Assembly (NCBI GenBank): GCA_023388715.1
Contig: JAEWFT010000019.1
Location: forward strand, 1-64,000
From: Pseudomonadota bacterium
Lineage (GTDB): Bacteria > Pseudomonadota > Gammaproteobacteria > Xanthomonadales > Xanthomonadaceae
DNA: 64,000 bases
Direction of reading: 5' to 3'
Positions 48,720-56,875 of the stretch are shown here, piece by piece (the first letter of the stretch is position 1; each line of letters starts with the position of its first letter). A program made the position numbers and the translations under genes. Under the pieces are notes generated by a model, which had not been told where the DNA came from, did no database searches, and saw only the letters and a program-made list of their open reading frames with translations.

Positions 48720-49649
48720 GTGAGCGCGCGCCAGGAGGCTCGCGCCTTTGCGCCGGGCTCGGTCGGCAATGTCGGCGTGGGCTTCGACATCCTCGGGCAC
48801 GGGATCGCCGGCATCGGCGATATCGCCACCGTGCGCCGCATCGACGAGCGCGGGGTGCGCATTGCCGCGATCCGCGGCGTGGCCACCAATCTGCCGATGC
48901 AGGCCGAACGCAACACCGCCGGCGCCGCGCTGATCGCGCTGCGGGAGGCGCTCGACCTGCCTTTCGGCTTCGAGATCGAGCTGGAAAAGGGCATCCCGCT
49001 GGGTTCCGGGCTGGGCGGCTCGGCCTCCTCGTGCGTGGCCGCACTGGTCGCCGCCAACGCCCTGCTGGAGGAGCCGCTGGATGCGCACGCGCTGTATCCG
49101 CATGCGCTGGCCGGCGAGTTCGTGGCCAGCCACAGCCGCCAGGGCGACAACGTCGGGCCGATGCTGCTCGGCGGCCTGGTGCTGGCGACCGCGCAGCGGC
49201 TGGTGGCGGTGAGGGTGCCGCCCGCCTGGCACGCCGCGGTCGTGCATCCGCATGCCGTGCTGGAAACCCGGCGCGCGCGCGCAGCGCTCGCGGGCACCTA
49301 CGCCCTCCCCGACTTCGTCGCCCAGAGCGCGAACCTGGCACAGGTCTTGCTGGGATGCGAGCGGGGCGATGCCGGACTGGTCCGCGCCGGCCTGTCCGAC
49401 CTGCTGGTCGAGCCGCGCCGCGCGCCGCTGGTGGGCGGTTTCGATGCGGTCAAGCGCGCCGCGCTGGACAGCGGCGCGATGGGCGCCAGTCTCTCCGGTG
49501 CCGGCCCCAGCGTGTTCGCCTGGTGCGAGGACAAAGCGTCGGCGGCCCGCTGCCGTGATGCGATGACGGCGGCATTCGCCGATGCGGGCTTCGGTAGCGA
49601 TGGCTTCCTGACCCCGATCGCGGCGCCGGCGGCGCACCTGCTGGCATAG
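48720..49649 (+). CDS. thrB: Homoserine kinase (GHMP family)
   Basis: 309 residues. ATP-dependent phosphorylation of homoserine on the way to threonine. The GHMP phosphate loop is IPLGSGLGGSASSCVAALV, the N-terminal motif is FAPGSVGNVGVGFDILGHG, and the C-terminal motif is GASLSGAGPSVFAW. In xanthomonads thrB usually lies with thrA and thrC; neither is seen here. Read-through from the symporter 31 bases upstream is possible. The GTG start follows GGAG by seven bases. A related GHMP kinase with another substrate cannot be ruled out, but the motif set is ThrB-like. Confidence 0.87.
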   Translation: MSARQEARAFAPGSVGNVGVGFDILGHGIAGIGDIATVRRIDERGVRIAAIRGVATNLPMQAERNTAGAALIALREALDLPFGFEIELEKGIPLGSGLGGSASSCVAALVAANALLEEPLDAHALYPHALAGEFVASHSRQGDNVGPMLLGGLVLATAQRLVAVRVPPAWHAAVVHPHAVLETRRARAALAGTYALPDFVAQSANLAQVLLGCERGDAGLVRAGLSDLLVEPRRAPLVGGFDAVKRAALDSGAMGASLSGAGPSVFAWCEDKASAARCRDAMTAAFADAGFGSDGFLTPIAAPAAHLLA

Positions 49650-49752
49650 CGGCGCGCGGCGAGCGCCTGCATGCGCCGTCCACGCGAATGGATGAAGTCC
49701 CACCGGCGATGTGCGGGGCCGCCATCGTCGAATCGCCGGATCCGGCGACGGA

Positions 49753-49782
49753 TTGGCCGCAGGCAGCGGCTGCTGCGATAAT
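49753..49782 (+). promoter_or_regulatory. Probable promoter of tRNA-Arg
   Basis: TTGGCC (49753-49758), an 18-base spacer and GATAAT (49777-49782) preceded by TGC, an extended -10-like context. The predicted start is near 49789, 16 bases before the mature tRNA. Confidence 0.5.
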
Positions 49783-49804
49783 CGGCTATCCGCCAGAACC
49801 CGCT

Positions 49805-49881
49805 GCCCCCGTAGCTCAGCTGGATAGAGCGTCCCCCTCCTAAGGGGAAGGTCGTGCGTTCGAATCGCGCCGGGGGCACCA
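49805..49881 (+). tRNA. tRNA-Arg (CCT)
   Basis: 77 bases with an encoded CCA. The anticodon stem is TCCCC/GGGGA and the loop CTCCTAA gives anticodon CCT, for the rare AGG codon. The acceptor stem GCCCCCG/CGGGGGC is perfectly paired. tRNA-Arg(CCT) genes are common integration sites for mobile elements, but no integrase gene or duplicated 3' end was seen downstream. Confidence 0.95.
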
Positions 49882-49948
49882 CCCGCACCACCCTTCATAT
49901 CGCCGCACTGCCCCGCCGCACGGGGCACGCATCCACAGGAGTACCGCA

Positions 49949-51481
49949 ATGCCCCATCCCGTCCTCACTGCCCTGGGCCTGGACGCCATCGAATCCGGCA
50001 CCTATCTCGGCAACGGCGAGTGGTCCGGCACGCGGGACGCCGGCGTGCTGGAACCGGTCAACCCGACCACGGGCGAGGTGCTCGGCAAGGTCCACGCCAG
50101 CTCGCGGGCCGATTACGAGGCCATCGTCGAGCGTGCCCAGGCGGCCTTCGAGGTCTGGCGCAAGACGCCAGCGCCGCGCCGCGGCGAGGCGATCCGGCTG
50201 TGCGCCGACGCGCTGCGCGCCAACAAGGACGCGCTGGGTTCGCTGGTCGCGCTGGAGATGGGCAAGTCGAAGCCGGAAGGCGACGGCGAGGTCCAGGAAA
50301 TGATCGACATCGGCGAATTCGCGGTCGGCCTGTCGCGCCAGCTGTACGGCCTGACCATGCACAGCGAGCGCCCCGGCCACCGCATGTACGAGCAGTGGCA
50401 CCCGATCGGCTTGGTCGGCATCATCAGCGCGTTCAACTTCCCGGTCGCCGTCTGGGCCTGGAATGCCTTCGTGGCCGCCGTCTGCGGCGACATCTGCATC
50501 TGGAAGCCGTCGCCGAAGACCCCGCTCTCGGCGATCGCCAGCATGAAGATCTGCAACGAGGCGCTGCGTGCCGGCGGCTTCCCCGACATCTTCTTCCTGT
50601 TCAACGATGCCGGCACCGAGCTGGCGTCGGAGTTCGTGGACGACCGCCGGATCGCGCTGGTCAGCTTCACCGGCAGCACCCGCGTCGGGCGCACGGTCGG
50701 CGAGCGCGTCGCCCGCCGGATGGGACGGAGCCTGCTGGAACTGGGCGGCAACAACGCGATCATCGTCGACGAGACCGCCGACCTGAAGCTCGCGATCCCC
50801 GCGATCGTGTTCGGCGCCGTGGGCACCTGCGGCCAGCGCTGCACCACCACGCGCCGCCTGTTCGTGCAGGAGTCGGTGTACGGGGCCGTGCTGGAGAAGC
50901 TGGTGGCCGCCTACCGCCAGGTCGAAGGCAAGATCGGCGACCCGATCGATCCGGCGAACCTGGTCGGCCCGCTCAACTCCAGCGATGCGGTCGATGATTT
51001 CCGCGACACCGTCGCCCGCGCGAAGGCGCTTGGCGGCAAGGTCGAGATCGGCGGCGAGGTGCGCGAGGGCAAGGGCTTCTTCGTGACCCCGGCGATCGTC
51101 ACCGGCCTGTCGAACGATTCGGAAGTCGTGCAGAAGGAAACCTTCGCGCCGATCCTCTACGTCATGAAGTACGCCACGCTCGACGAGGCGATCGCGATGC
51201 AGAACGCCGTGCCCCAGGGCCTGTCCTCCTCGATCTTCACCACCAACCTCAAGCGCGCCGAGCAGTTCCTGGCGGCGTGGGGTTCGGATTGCGGCATCGC
51301 CAACGTCAACATCGGCACCAGCGGGGCCGAGATCGGCGGCGCCTTTGGCGGCGAGAAGGAGACCGGCGGCGGCCGCGAATCGGGCAGTGATGCGTGGAAG
51401 GCGTACATGCGCCGGCAGACCAACACGATCAATTACTCCGATGCCCTGCCGCTGGCGCAAGGCATCAAGTTCGACCTGTAA
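49949..51481 (+). CDS. ALDH7-family dehydrogenase, probable piperideine-6-carboxylate dehydrogenase
   Basis: 510 residues. Aldehyde dehydrogenase with catalytic C298 (TCGQRCTTTRR), the glutamate in LLELGGNNAII and the NAD-binding SFTGSTRVG. The TSGAEIGGAFGGEKETGGGRESG stretch near the C-terminus marks the ALDH7/antiquitin subgroup. This group oxidises 2-aminoadipate semialdehyde (in equilibrium with piperideine-6-carboxylate) in lysine breakdown. No other lysine-catabolic gene is adjacent, so the substrate is inferred from family alone. AGGAG lies before the ATG. tRNA-Arg is 67 bases upstream. Confidence 0.88.
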   Translation: MPHPVLTALGLDAIESGTYLGNGEWSGTRDAGVLEPVNPTTGEVLGKVHASSRADYEAIVERAQAAFEVWRKTPAPRRGEAIRLCADALRANKDALGSLVALEMGKSKPEGDGEVQEMIDIGEFAVGLSRQLYGLTMHSERPGHRMYEQWHPIGLVGIISAFNFPVAVWAWNAFVAAVCGDICIWKPSPKTPLSAIASMKICNEALRAGGFPDIFFLFNDAGTELASEFVDDRRIALVSFTGSTRVGRTVGERVARRMGRSLLELGGNNAIIVDETADLKLAIPAIVFGAVGTCGQRCTTTRRLFVQESVYGAVLEKLVAAYRQVEGKIGDPIDPANLVGPLNSSDAVDDFRDTVARAKALGGKVEIGGEVREGKGFFVTPAIVTGLSNDSEVVQKETFAPILYVMKYATLDEAIAMQNAVPQGLSSSIFTTNLKRAEQFLAAWGSDCGIANVNIGTSGAEIGGAFGGEKETGGGRESGSDAWKAYMRRQTNTINYSDALPLAQGIKFDL

Positions 51482-51491
51482 GGCCACGCCC

Positions 51492-51785
51492 ATGGGCAGC
51501 TACGCACCGGTACGCCAGACCAGCGCGATGGCGGTCGCCAGCCTGGTGCTGGGCGTGCTCGGCTGGAGCCTGCTGCCCCTCGTCGGCGCGATCGGCGCCG
51601 TCGTGTGCGGGCACATGGCGCGCGCCGACATCCGCCGCGCCGCGGGCGCGCTCGAGGGCGATGGCCTGGCCCGTGTCGGGCTGCTGCTTGGCTACGTGGC
51701 GATTGCGCTTGGCGTGCTGGCGCTGCTGGCGATCTTCCTGTTCCTGGGCGGGCTGGTGTGGTTCACCGCGGTGTTCGGCCACTGA
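51492..51785 (+). CDS. Small DUF4190-like membrane protein
   Basis: 97 residues with two hydrophobic segments (about 12-42 and 62-92) separated by a short polar stretch (ARADIRRAAGALEGDGLAR). This hairpin with GxxxxCGHMARxxIRR in the first half is the DUF4190 pattern, a two-helix membrane protein of unknown role. It lies between the ALDH7 gene (10 bases) and pyrD (one base gap), so it is likely co-transcribed with both. Confidence 0.75.
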   Translation: MGSYAPVRQTSAMAVASLVLGVLGWSLLPLVGAIGAVVCGHMARADIRRAAGALEGDGLARVGLLLGYVAIALGVLALLAIFLFLGGLVWFTAVFGH

Positions 51786-51786
51786 C

Positions 51787-52848
51787 ATGTACTCGCTGAG
51801 CCGCCCGTTCCTGTTCGCCTTGGACGCCGAGCGTGCCCACGCGCTCGGCCTCGGCGCGCTGGAGGCGGCGTACCGCACCGGCATGAGCCCGCTGCTCGCC
51901 ACCCGGCCCAAGCCGCTGCCTACCCGCGCGTTTGGCCTGGCCTTCGACAACCCGGTCGGCCTGGCGGCGGGGCTGGACAAGAACGGCGCGCACATCGATG
52001 CGCTGATGGCGCTGGGTTTCGGGTTCATCGAAATCGGCACCACGACCCCGCGGCCGCAACCGGGCAACCCAAAGCCACGGATGTTCCGGTTGCCGGAGCG
52101 CAACGCGCTGGTCAACCGCCTCGGCTTCAACAACGAAGGCGTGGACGCGCTGGTGCGCAACGTCGAGCGCGCGCGCCGCAACGCCGGGGCGCTGCTGGGC
52201 ATCAACATCGGCAAGAACAAGGACACGCCGAACGAGGACGCGGCGTCGGATTACCTGCACTGCCTGCGCAAGGTCTATCCGCTGGCCGATTACGTGACGG
52301 TCAACATCTCCTCGCCGAACACCGCGGGCCTGCGCGAACTGCAGGAGGAACAGGCGCTGCGACGGCTGGTCACTGTCCTGCGCGAGGAGCAGGAAACGCT
52401 CGCGGGCCGTCATGGCAAGCGCGTGCCGCTGCTGGTCAAGATCGCGCCGGACCTGAGCGAAAGCGATATCGACGCCGCCGGCCGTGTGCTGGGCGACCTG
52501 CATGTGGACGGGGTGATCGCGACCAATACCACTACCAGCCGCGAAGGGGTGGAGGGCCTGCGCCATGCCGACGAGGTGGGCGGCCTGTCCGGCGCACCGC
52601 TGATGGCGCGCTCCACCGCGGTGCTGCGCATGCTGCGAACGCGCCTGCCGGAACAGATCCCGCTGGTGGGCGTGGGCGGCATCCTGCATGGCGCCGACGC
52701 GGCCACCAAGCAGGCCGCCGGGGCGACGCTGGTGCAGCTGTATTCCGGGATGGTGTACGAAGGCCCGCGCCTGATCGGCGAATGCGTCGACGCCATGCGC
52801 CGCCGCAAGGAAGCGCCCAGCCGCGGCACTCTGCCGCCGGATCCCTGA
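51787..52848 (+). CDS. pyrD: Dihydroorotate dehydrogenase (quinone), class 2
   Basis: 353 residues. Membrane-associated flavoenzyme that oxidises dihydroorotate to orotate and passes electrons to ubiquinone. The N-terminal amphipathic part (SLSRPFLFALDAERAHALGL) marks class 2. FMN- and substrate-binding segments are NPVGLAAGLDKNG, EIGTTTPRPQPGN, NRLGFNNEG and VNISSPNTAGLR with the catalytic serine. VGVGGI and QLYSGMVYEGP complete the phosphate-binding end. The start follows the DUF4190 gene after one base; murB follows five bases after the stop. Confidence 0.95.
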   Translation: MYSLSRPFLFALDAERAHALGLGALEAAYRTGMSPLLATRPKPLPTRAFGLAFDNPVGLAAGLDKNGAHIDALMALGFGFIEIGTTTPRPQPGNPKPRMFRLPERNALVNRLGFNNEGVDALVRNVERARRNAGALLGINIGKNKDTPNEDAASDYLHCLRKVYPLADYVTVNISSPNTAGLRELQEEQALRRLVTVLREEQETLAGRHGKRVPLLVKIAPDLSESDIDAAGRVLGDLHVDGVIATNTTTSREGVEGLRHADEVGGLSGAPLMARSTAVLRMLRTRLPEQIPLVGVGGILHGADAATKQAAGATLVQLYSGMVYEGPRLIGECVDAMRRRKEAPSRGTLPPDP

Positions 52849-52853
52849 GCCCG

Positions 52854-53897
52854 ATGCCGGCCGGCTACCGGATCGCCGAGCGCGCGCGACTCGACGCGCG
52901 CAACACCTTCGGCGTGGCCGCCATCGCCCCGCTGCTGGTGGAAGTCGCGGATCCCGCGGTGCTGCCGGAACTGTTCGACTACGCGATGCTGCGCGAGGGA
53001 CCGGTGCTGGTGCTGGGCGGCGGCAGCAACCTGTTGTTCGCGGCCGATCCGCAGGGCGTGGTGCTGGCGCTGACCGCGCAGGCGATCGCGCTGCTGGGCG
53101 AGGACGGCGGCGATGCCATCGTCCGCGCCGATGCCGGCGTCAACTGGCATGACCTCGTGCTGTGGACACTGGGGCGCGGCCTGAACGGGCTGGAGAACCT
53201 GGCCCTGATCCCCGGCACCGTGGGCGCCGCGCCGATCCAGAACATCGGTGCGTATGGGGTTGAAGTGCGGGAGAGCATCCACGCGGTGGAAGCCTTCGAC
53301 CGCAGCACCGGAACCGTCGTGCGCCTCGACGCCGCGCAATGCGCCTTCGGCTACCGCGATTCGCGCTTCAAGCGCGAACCTGACCGCTTCGTAGTCACCG
53401 CGGTCGAATTCCTGCTGTCGCGCACGTTCCAGCCGCGGGCCGGCTATGCAGGCCTCGCGGAGGAACTGCAGGCGATGGGTATCCAAGGCACGCCGCGTGC
53501 CTCCCACGTCGCCGAGGCGGTGATCCGCATCCGCCGGCGCAAGCTTCCCGATCCGGCCACGCTCGGCAATGCCGGCAGCTTCTTCAAGAACCCGATCATC
53601 CCGCGCGCGCGGGCGGAAGCGCTGGCCGCGCTGCATCCGGCCCTGCCGGTGTTCCCCGCGGCCGGCGGCGACGCGCGCAAGCTGTCCGCGGCCTGGCTCA
53701 TCGACCAGTGCGGCTGGAAGGGACACCGCGATGGCGACGCCGGCATCGCCGCCTCGCACGCGCTGGTGCTGGTCAACCACGGCCACGCCACCGGCGCGCA
53801 GCTGCTGGAGCTGGCGCGGCGCGTCGCCGGCTCGGTGCAGGAACGCTTCGGGGTCGCGCTGGAGCCGGAGCCGCGGATCGTTGGCGCGCGCTGGTGA
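52854..53897 (+). CDS. murB: UDP-N-acetylenolpyruvoylglucosamine reductase
   Basis: 347 residues. FAD/NADPH-dependent enzyme of peptidoglycan precursor synthesis. Seen are NTFGV near the start, the FAD loop VLGGGSNLLF, GLENLALIPGTVGAAPIQNIGAYG, YRDSRFK and the serine-containing LGNAGSFFKNPI, where the serine protonates the substrate. AAWLIDQCGWKG is the type I C-terminal region. Length fits E. coli MurB (342). It follows pyrD closely and a DMT transporter gene starts 10 bases on. Confidence 0.95.
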   Translation: MPAGYRIAERARLDARNTFGVAAIAPLLVEVADPAVLPELFDYAMLREGPVLVLGGGSNLLFAADPQGVVLALTAQAIALLGEDGGDAIVRADAGVNWHDLVLWTLGRGLNGLENLALIPGTVGAAPIQNIGAYGVEVRESIHAVEAFDRSTGTVVRLDAAQCAFGYRDSRFKREPDRFVVTAVEFLLSRTFQPRAGYAGLAEELQAMGIQGTPRASHVAEAVIRIRRRKLPDPATLGNAGSFFKNPIIPRARAEALAALHPALPVFPAAGGDARKLSAAWLIDQCGWKGHRDGDAGIAASHALVLVNHGHATGAQLLELARRVAGSVQERFGVALEPEPRIVGARW

Positions 53898-53907
53898 GCG
53901 CGTCTGC

Positions 53908-54837
53908 ATGACCTCGCCGCTGCGCGCCGCCCTGCTGATGCTGGCGAGCACGGTGGCGTTCGCGCTGATGGCGATCTGCATCCGCCTGGCATCGCAGACC
54001 GAGCCCACCTGGGAAGTCGCGTTCTTCCGCAACGCGTTCGGGCTGCTCTCGCTGCTGCCGATCCTGCTGCTGCCGATCCTGCGCCAGCCGCGGCGGTGGC
54101 AGCGCTTCCGCGACCACGTCCGCACCACTCAGCTGCCGCGCTACTTCGTGCGCTGCGCGATCGGCATCCTCAGCATGTTCTGCGGCTTCTGGGCGATCGC
54201 CAACCTGCCGCTGGCGCAGGCCATCTCGCTGGCCTATTCCTCGCCGATCTTCATCACCATCGCCGCGGTGCTCTGGCTGGGGGAGCGGGTGCGCCTGCGC
54301 CGCTGGCTGGCGGTGATCGCCGGCTTCATCGGGGTGCTGGTGATCGTGCAGCCGTGGTCGCACGCGTTCAGCACAGGCAGCCTGGTGGCGGTGGCGGCGG
54401 CGATCTTCAACGCGGTGGTGGCGATCCAGATCAAGCAGCTCTCGCAGGTCGACAAGGCCGACACCATCGTGTTCTGGACCTACATCCTGTGGGTGCCGAT
54501 GTCATTGCTGCCCACGCTGTTCGTCTGGCACACGCCCGAGGGCATCGCCTGGCTGTGGCTGGTGCTGTGCGGCGTGCTCGGCACGATTGGCCAGTTGCTG
54601 TGGACCCGCGCGCTGAAGCTGGGCGACGTCTCCGCGCTCACCCCGATCAGCTTCACCCAGCTGCCAGTGGTGACGCTGGCGGGCTGGCTCCTGTTCGCCG
54701 AAAAGATCACCGCAACCACCCTGGGCGGCGCGGCGATCATCCTCTCGGCGACCTTCTACATCGCCCACCGCGAGGCGGTGCTGGCCCGGCGCCTGGCCTC
54801 CAAGGCGCCCAGCGAGGGCAGCCAGCCGGTCGCGTGA
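53908..54837 (+). CDS. DMT/EamA-family transporter
   Basis: 309 residues with ten hydrophobic helices in two EamA halves (about 5-140 and 150-290). The first half has the typical ICIRLASQTEPTWEVAFFRNAFGLL and AQAISLAYSSPIFITIAAVLWLGE. The second has DVSALTPISFTQLPVVTLAGWLLFAE. Members export metabolites such as amino acids, carnitine or nucleobases; the substrate is unknown. It is the last gene of the plus-strand run from ALDH7, ending nine bases before the convergent PAP2 gene with no visible terminator. Confidence 0.88.
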   Translation: MTSPLRAALLMLASTVAFALMAICIRLASQTEPTWEVAFFRNAFGLLSLLPILLLPILRQPRRWQRFRDHVRTTQLPRYFVRCAIGILSMFCGFWAIANLPLAQAISLAYSSPIFITIAAVLWLGERVRLRRWLAVIAGFIGVLVIVQPWSHAFSTGSLVAVAAAIFNAVVAIQIKQLSQVDKADTIVFWTYILWVPMSLLPTLFVWHTPEGIAWLWLVLCGVLGTIGQLLWTRALKLGDVSALTPISFTQLPVVTLAGWLLFAEKITATTLGGAAIILSATFYIAHREAVLARRLASKAPSEGSQPVA

Positions 54838-54846
54838 TCCTTCCGC

Positions 54847-55587
54847 TCAGGGTGGCGTGCGCGAGGCCTGCCACGGCCACGCGCCGCGGAACACGATCAG
54901 GTAGCTCGCCACGACCCAGGCGATGGCCGCCGCCCAGCCGGCAAGGATGTCCGAGGGGTAATGGACGCCGAGGTAGACGCGCGACAATCCCACCAGCAGC
55001 ACGAACGCCGCCATCGGCATCGCCACCCACCAGCGCCACCGGGTATGCCAGCTGAGCAGTACCAGTACCGCCGCCAACGTCATCGAACCCATCGCATGGC
55101 CGCTGGGAAAGCTGTAGGTCGCTTCCGGCGCGATCGACTCCCACAACGCCGGCCGCGCCCGCGCGAACAGCTGCTTGGCGCCGAGGTTCAGCAATGCGGA
55201 GCCACCCAGCGCGATGCCGGCGAACAGCCCCTCGCGCATCCGCCGGGTCAGGGCCAGCGCCAGCACCAGCAAGACGTCCACCGGCACAACCCCCCACTCG
55301 TAGCCGAGGTGCGTCACCGCCAGGAACACCTGGTCGTACCCCTGGTGCGCCATGCCATGCGCCAGCTGCAGCAGCGGCGCATCGAACGGGAACGGCTGCG
55401 CGTCGCGCACCTCGTCGGCCAGCTCGCCGAACCCCCACAGCGGGCCCAGCACGCCGATGAAGGCCAGCGCCACCTTGCGCCAATGGCGGCGCAGGAAGGC
55501 CAGTCCGAACCTGGCCTCCTCGCGCACGACCTGCGCGGCCTCGGCGGGGTTATGCGGGAGCGTGTGCTCCGTACCTGCGTTCGACAT
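54847..55587 (-). CDS. PAP2-family membrane phosphatase
   Basis: 246 residues with five or six hydrophobic helices. The three phosphatase motifs are present: KQLFARARP, PSGHAMGS and SRVYLGVHYPSD with the catalytic histidines. Likely substrates are phosphatidate, phosphatidylglycerophosphate or undecaprenyl pyrophosphate at the periplasmic face. With ispG next to it, undecaprenyl recycling is an appealing guess but unproven. The start is uncertain: ATG at 55587 (or 55593) lies inside the ispG 3' end, giving an overlap of about 38 bases. A GTG further in, before VREEARFG, would avoid it. Confidence 0.85.
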   Translation of the reverse strand: MSNAGTEHTLPHNPAEAAQVVREEARFGLAFLRRHWRKVALAFIGVLGPLWGFGELADEVRDAQPFPFDAPLLQLAHGMAHQGYDQVFLAVTHLGYEWGVVPVDVLLVLALALTRRMREGLFAGIALGGSALLNLGAKQLFARARPALWESIAPEATYSFPSGHAMGSMTLAAVLVLLSWHTRWRWWVAMPMAAFVLLVGLSRVYLGVHYPSDILAGWAAAIAWVVASYLIVFRGAWPWQASRTPP

Positions 55588-56803
55588 AGGCATCGACCAG
55601 CGCGACGAATTCGCGCGCGATGTTCTCACCCCGCAGGGTGACGGCCTTTTCACCATCGATGAACACCGGCGCGGAGGGCGCCTCGCCGGTGCCCGGCAGG
55701 CTGATGCCGATGTTGGCGTGGCGCGATTCGCCCGGGCCGTTCACCACGCAGCCCATCACCGCCAGCGTCATGTTCTCCGCGCCGGGATGGCTGATCTTCC
55801 ACTCGGGCATCTTCGCGCGCACGTGCTCCTGGACCACCTGCGCCAGTTCCTGGAAGAACTCGGAGGTGGTGCGACCGCACCCCGGGCAGGCGGTGACCAT
55901 CGGGGTGAACGCGCGCAGCCCCATCGTCTGCAGCAGCTCCTGGGCGACGATCACCTCCTGCGTGCGCGAGGCGCCCGGCTCCGGCGTCAGCGAGATGCGG
56001 ATGGTGTCGCCGATGCCTTCCTGCAGCAGCACGCCCAGCGCCGCGCTGGACGCGACGATGCCCTTGCTGCCGATGCCGGCCTCGGTCAGGCCCAGGTGCA
56101 GGGCGAAGTCGCTGCGCTGCGCAAGATCACGGTACACCGCCACCAGTTCCTGCACGCCGCTGACCTTGGCACTGAGGACGATGCGCTCGCGCGCCAGCCC
56201 GAGCTCCACCGCGCGTTCCGCGGAGTCGATCGCCGAGCGGATCAGCGCCTCGCGCAGCACGCGCCCGGCGTCCCAGGGGTCGGTGCGGGCCGCGTTCTCG
56301 TCCATCAGCCGCGCCGCCAGCGCCTGGTCCAGCGAACCCCAGTTGGCGCCGATCCGCACCGGCTTGTCGTTGGCGATCGCGAACTCGACCAGCTGCGCGA
56401 ACTGGGTGTCGCGCTTCTTGCCGAAGCCGACGTTGCCCGGATTGATCCGGTACTTGGCCAGCGCCCGCGCGCAGGCCGGCTCCGCCGCCAGCAACTGGTG
56501 CCCGTTGTAGTGGAAGTCGCCGATGATCGGTACCGAGATGCCCATCATGTCGAGCTTCTCGACGATCCGCGGCACCGCGGCGGCGGACTCCTGGTTGTTC
56601 ACGGTCACCCGCACCAGTTCGGAACCGGCGCGCCACAGCTCGGCGACCTGCCGGACGGTGGAGGCGATGTCGGCGGTGTCGGTATTGGTCATCGACTGCA
56701 CCACCACCGGCGCAGCGCCGCCCACCCGCACGCCCCCGATCGCCACCTGGCGGGTGGCGCGGCGCGGCGCGGGACCGAAATGATCGGGGCTGCAATGGCT
56801 CAT
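55550..56803 (-). CDS. ispG: (E)-4-hydroxy-3-methylbut-2-enyl-diphosphate synthase
   Basis: 417 residues from ATG 56803. MEP-pathway iron-sulfur enzyme making HMBPP for isoprenoids. The 4Fe-4S ligands are the two cysteines in TACPGCGRTT, the cysteine in AVMGCVVNGPGE and the following glutamate. The N-terminal VQSMTNTDTAD and the KYRINPGNVG segment are typical. A GTG two codons earlier is possible. The ATG is preferred because a TAAAAT -10 element ends six bases before it. Divergent from xseA with a 72-base gap; overlapped at its 3' end by the PAP2 gene. Confidence 0.95.
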   Translation of the reverse strand: MSHCSPDHFGPAPRRATRQVAIGGVRVGGAAPVVVQSMTNTDTADIASTVRQVAELWRAGSELVRVTVNNQESAAAVPRIVEKLDMMGISVPIIGDFHYNGHQLLAAEPACARALAKYRINPGNVGFGKKRDTQFAQLVEFAIANDKPVRIGANWGSLDQALAARLMDENAARTDPWDAGRVLREALIRSAIDSAERAVELGLARERIVLSAKVSGVQELVAVYRDLAQRSDFALHLGLTEAGIGSKGIVASSAALGVLLQEGIGDTIRISLTPEPGASRTQEVIVAQELLQTMGLRAFTPMVTACPGCGRTTSEFFQELAQVVQEHVRAKMPEWKISHPGAENMTLAVMGCVVNGPGESRHANIGISLPGTGEAPSAPVFIDGEKAVTLRGENIAREFVALVDAYVERRYGAHAPA

Positions 56804-56809
56804 GGCCAC

Positions 56810-56815
56810 ATTTTA
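56810..56815 (-). promoter_or_regulatory. -10 element placing ispG transcription start on its ATG
   Basis: TAAAAT on the minus strand, six bases before the ATG at 56803. No Shine-Dalgarno lies between. The -35 is weak. Confidence 0.5.
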
Positions 56816-56863
56816 GCCGGTGCAACGCGCCCGCATCGCGACCGCCGTCCCGCGCGTCGCGGG

Positions 56864-56869
56864 TAGGAT
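56864..56869 (+). promoter_or_regulatory. -10 element placing xseA transcription start on its ATG
   Basis: TAGGAT, six bases before the ATG at 56876. Back to back with the ispG element at 56810-56815, so both divergent genes look leaderless. Confidence 0.45.
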
Positions 56870-56875
56870 GGGCCG

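Noticed and set aside
49805..49948. Integration site of a genomic island at tRNA-Arg(CCT)
   Set aside because: No integrase gene, no duplicated tRNA 3' end and no change in base composition was seen downstream; housekeeping genes follow.
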